Below, in pieces: positions 62,001 through 64,000 of a DNA stretch of 64,000 nt. A program made the translations under genes and the position numbers. Below the pieces are notes generated by a model. It saw only the letters and a program-made list of their open reading frames with translations. It ran no database searches and was not told the origin of the DNA. Source of the DNA: Chrysaora quinquecirrha (taxonomy: Eukaryota; Cnidaria; Scyphozoa; Semaeostomeae; Pelagiidae); contig JACTAT010000033.1 in assembly GCA_014526335.1 (NCBI GenBank), forward strand, positions 425,410 through 489,409, given 5' to 3'. The stretch's first letter is position 1. Each line of letters begins with the position of its first letter.

Positions 62001-64000
62001 TCTAGGGGGTAAATAATGTAATTTAATATTACTTTACGTCCTATTAGGAAGAAAAAACTACCCAAAAAAATTCGTGAAAAAGGCAAGTCTATAGCCTTGC
62101 CAAATGGCCGAAAATTAGCCAAAAACAGGGGTTTTGAAAACACCCTTTTTTCTCCAGAAATACTTAGAAATACCTACCAGAATCCCATAGAGTAGCCTTC
62201 GGTGGGTAAATAATAAATTTTGATAGTACTTTATGTCCTATTAGGAAGAAAAAACTACCCAAAAAAATTCGTGAAAAAGGCAAGTCTATAGCCTTGCCGA
62301 ATGGCCAAAAAAAGCCCAAATCAAGGGCTTTGAAAACACCCTTTTTTCTCCAGAAATACTTAGAAATACTTACCAGAATCCCATAGAATAGCTTTTAGGG
62401 GGTAAATAATAAATTTTAATATTATTTTATGTCTTATTAGGAAGAAAAAACTACCCAAAAAACTTGGTGAAAAAGGCAGGTCTACAACCTTCCCAAAGGG
62501 CCGAAAATTAGCAAAAAACATGTGTTTTGAAAACACCCTTTTATCTCAAGAAATACTTAGAAGTACCTACCAGAACACCTTACAATTGCCTCTAAGGGGC
62601 AAATAATGTAATTTTATATCTTTTAAAGTCGAGTTAGGAAGAAAAACTACCCAAAAAAATTCGCCAAAAAGGCAAGTCTATAGCCTTGCAAAATGGCCGA
62701 AAATTAGCCAAAAACAAGGGTTTTGAAAACACCCTCTTTTCTCCAGAAATACTTAGAAATACCTACCAGAATCCCATAGAATAGTTTTTAGGGGGTAAAT
62801 GATAAATTTTAATATTACTTTATGTCCTATTAGGAAGAAAAAACTACCCAAAAAAAATCGTCCAAAAGGCAAGTCTATAGCCTTGCCGAATGGCCGAAAA
62901 TTAGCCAAAAACAGGGGTTTTGAAAACACCTTCTTTTCTCCAGAAATACTTAGAAATACCTACCAGAACCCCATAGAATAGTCTCTAGGGGGTAAATAAT
63001 GTAATTTAATATTACTTTACGTCCTATTAGGAAGAAAAACTACCCAAAAAAATTCGCCAAAAAGGCAAGTCTATAGCCTTGCCAAATGGTCGAAAATTAG
63101 CCAAAAACAGGGGTTTTGAAAACACCTTTTTCTCCAGAAATACTTAGAAATACCTACCAGAACCCCACAGAATAGGCTTTATGGGGTAAATAATGTAATT
63201 TTTCTATTACTTTATGTCCTATTAGGAAGAAAAACTACCCAAAAAAATTCGAAAACTACCCAAAAAATTCGTGAAAAGGCAAGTCTATAGCCTTGCCAAA
63301 TGGCCGAAAATTAGCCAAAAACAGGGGTTTTGAAAACACCTTCTTTTCTCCAGAAATACTTAGAAATACCTACCAGAATCCCATAGAATAGCTTTTAGGG
63401 GGTAAATAATAAATTTTAATATTACTTTATGTCCTATTAGGAAGAAAAAACTACCCAAAAAAATTCGCCAAAAAGGCAAGTCTATAGCCTTGCCAAATGG
63501 CCGAAAATTAGCCAAAAACAGGGGTTTTGAAAACACCCTCTTTTCTCCAGAAATACTTAGAAATACCTACCAGAATCCCATAGAATAGCTTTTAGGGGTA
63601 AATAATAAATTTTAATATTACTTTATGTCCTATTAGGAAGAAAAACTACCCAAAAAAATCGCAAAAAGGCAAGTCTATAGCCTTGCCAAATGGTCGAAAA
63701 TTAAGCCAAAAACAGGGGTTTTCAAAACACCTTCTTTTCTCCAGAAATACTTAGAAATACCTACCAGAACCCCATAGAATAGCCTCTAAGGGGTAAATAA
63801 TGTAATTTAATATTACTTTACGTCCTATTAGGAAGAAAAACTACCCAAAAAATTCGTGAAAAAGGCAAGTCTATAGCCTTGCCAAATGGCCGAAAATTAG
63901 CCAAAAACAGGGGCTTTGAAAACACCTTCCTTTCTCCAGAAATACTTAGAAATACCTACCAGAACCCCATAGAATAGCCTCTAGGGGTAAATAATGTAAT
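59009..64000 (+). repeat. Satellite array II, same monomer, about 25 units, runs off the window
   Basis: Same orientation and monomer as array I. The junction at 59009 resumes at ccttgccaaatggcc, about 75 bp further along the monomer than where array I stops. Variants with aatcccatagaatag and aataataaattttaatatta dominate here. A block around 60170-60600 recurs nearly unchanged at 62720-63150 (offset 2,551 bp, about 13 monomers). Scrambled parts near 59360-59470 and 60115-60200. Confidence 0.97.

Noticed and set aside
43035..64000. CRISPR-like array
   Set aside because: The units are tandem without unique spacers, about 197 bp long and in a eukaryotic setting.
43035..64000. CENP-B box in the satellite
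   Set aside because: attcg followed by caaaaaggcaag lacks the required CGGG half; only a partial TTCG match.

Overview
This is eukaryotic, almost certainly metazoan, DNA: split genes with GT-AG introns, AATAAA polyadenylation signals, tRNA-derived SINEs, MITE-like fold-back elements, a decayed LINE and a large satellite. The gene set (WNK kinase, nicolin-1, a class V aminotransferase, a PTTG1IP-like protein) fits an invertebrate animal. Repeat style and intron density suggest a cnidarian, perhaps a stony coral or other anthozoan; the organism is inference and no marker gene here fixes it.

Layout. (1) 1-23.6 kb, + strand: the 3' part of a WNK-family kinase gene. Eleven exons (5497-23450) give 1,730 residues in one continuous frame: kinase domain from subdomain III on, two PF2/CCT-like domains, a long Ser/Gln/Glu-rich region with two RFxV motifs and an 11-unit coding minisatellite, a C-terminal coiled coil and a Q-rich tail. 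The first coding exon(s) with the P-loop and catalytic Lys are not visible and probably lie upstream. (2) 23.6-28 kb: intergenic, with a frameshifted LINE reverse transcriptase and MITEs. (3) 28.08-37.1 kb, + strand: a complete seven-exon nicolin-1 (NICN1) gene, 226 aa. Its third intron holds a complete four-exon gene on the opposite strand (33442-30261) for a 471-aa PLP-dependent class V aminotransferase / isopenicillin N epimerase-like enzyme. (4) 38.85-39.4 kb: an intronless 183-aa ORF of unknown function. (5) 41.77-42.3 kb: an intronless PTTG1IP-like type I membrane protein. (6) 43.0 kb to the window end: A-rich satellite of about 197 bp per monomer in one orientation, with higher-order structure, interrupted at 54374-59008 by a non-satellite island. 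The island is bounded by 59-bp terminal inverted repeats and has a second nested palindrome at its right end.

The genes form no pathway: WNK is a chloride-sensing regulator of SPAK/OSR1, NICN1 is a tubulin polyglutamylase-complex subunit, the aminotransferase is metabolic, and PTTG1IP is a trafficking or membrane protein. What stands out is architecture: the opposite-strand nested gene, the coding VNTR in WNK, MITE families sharing a terminal signature, and the satellite with its TIR island.
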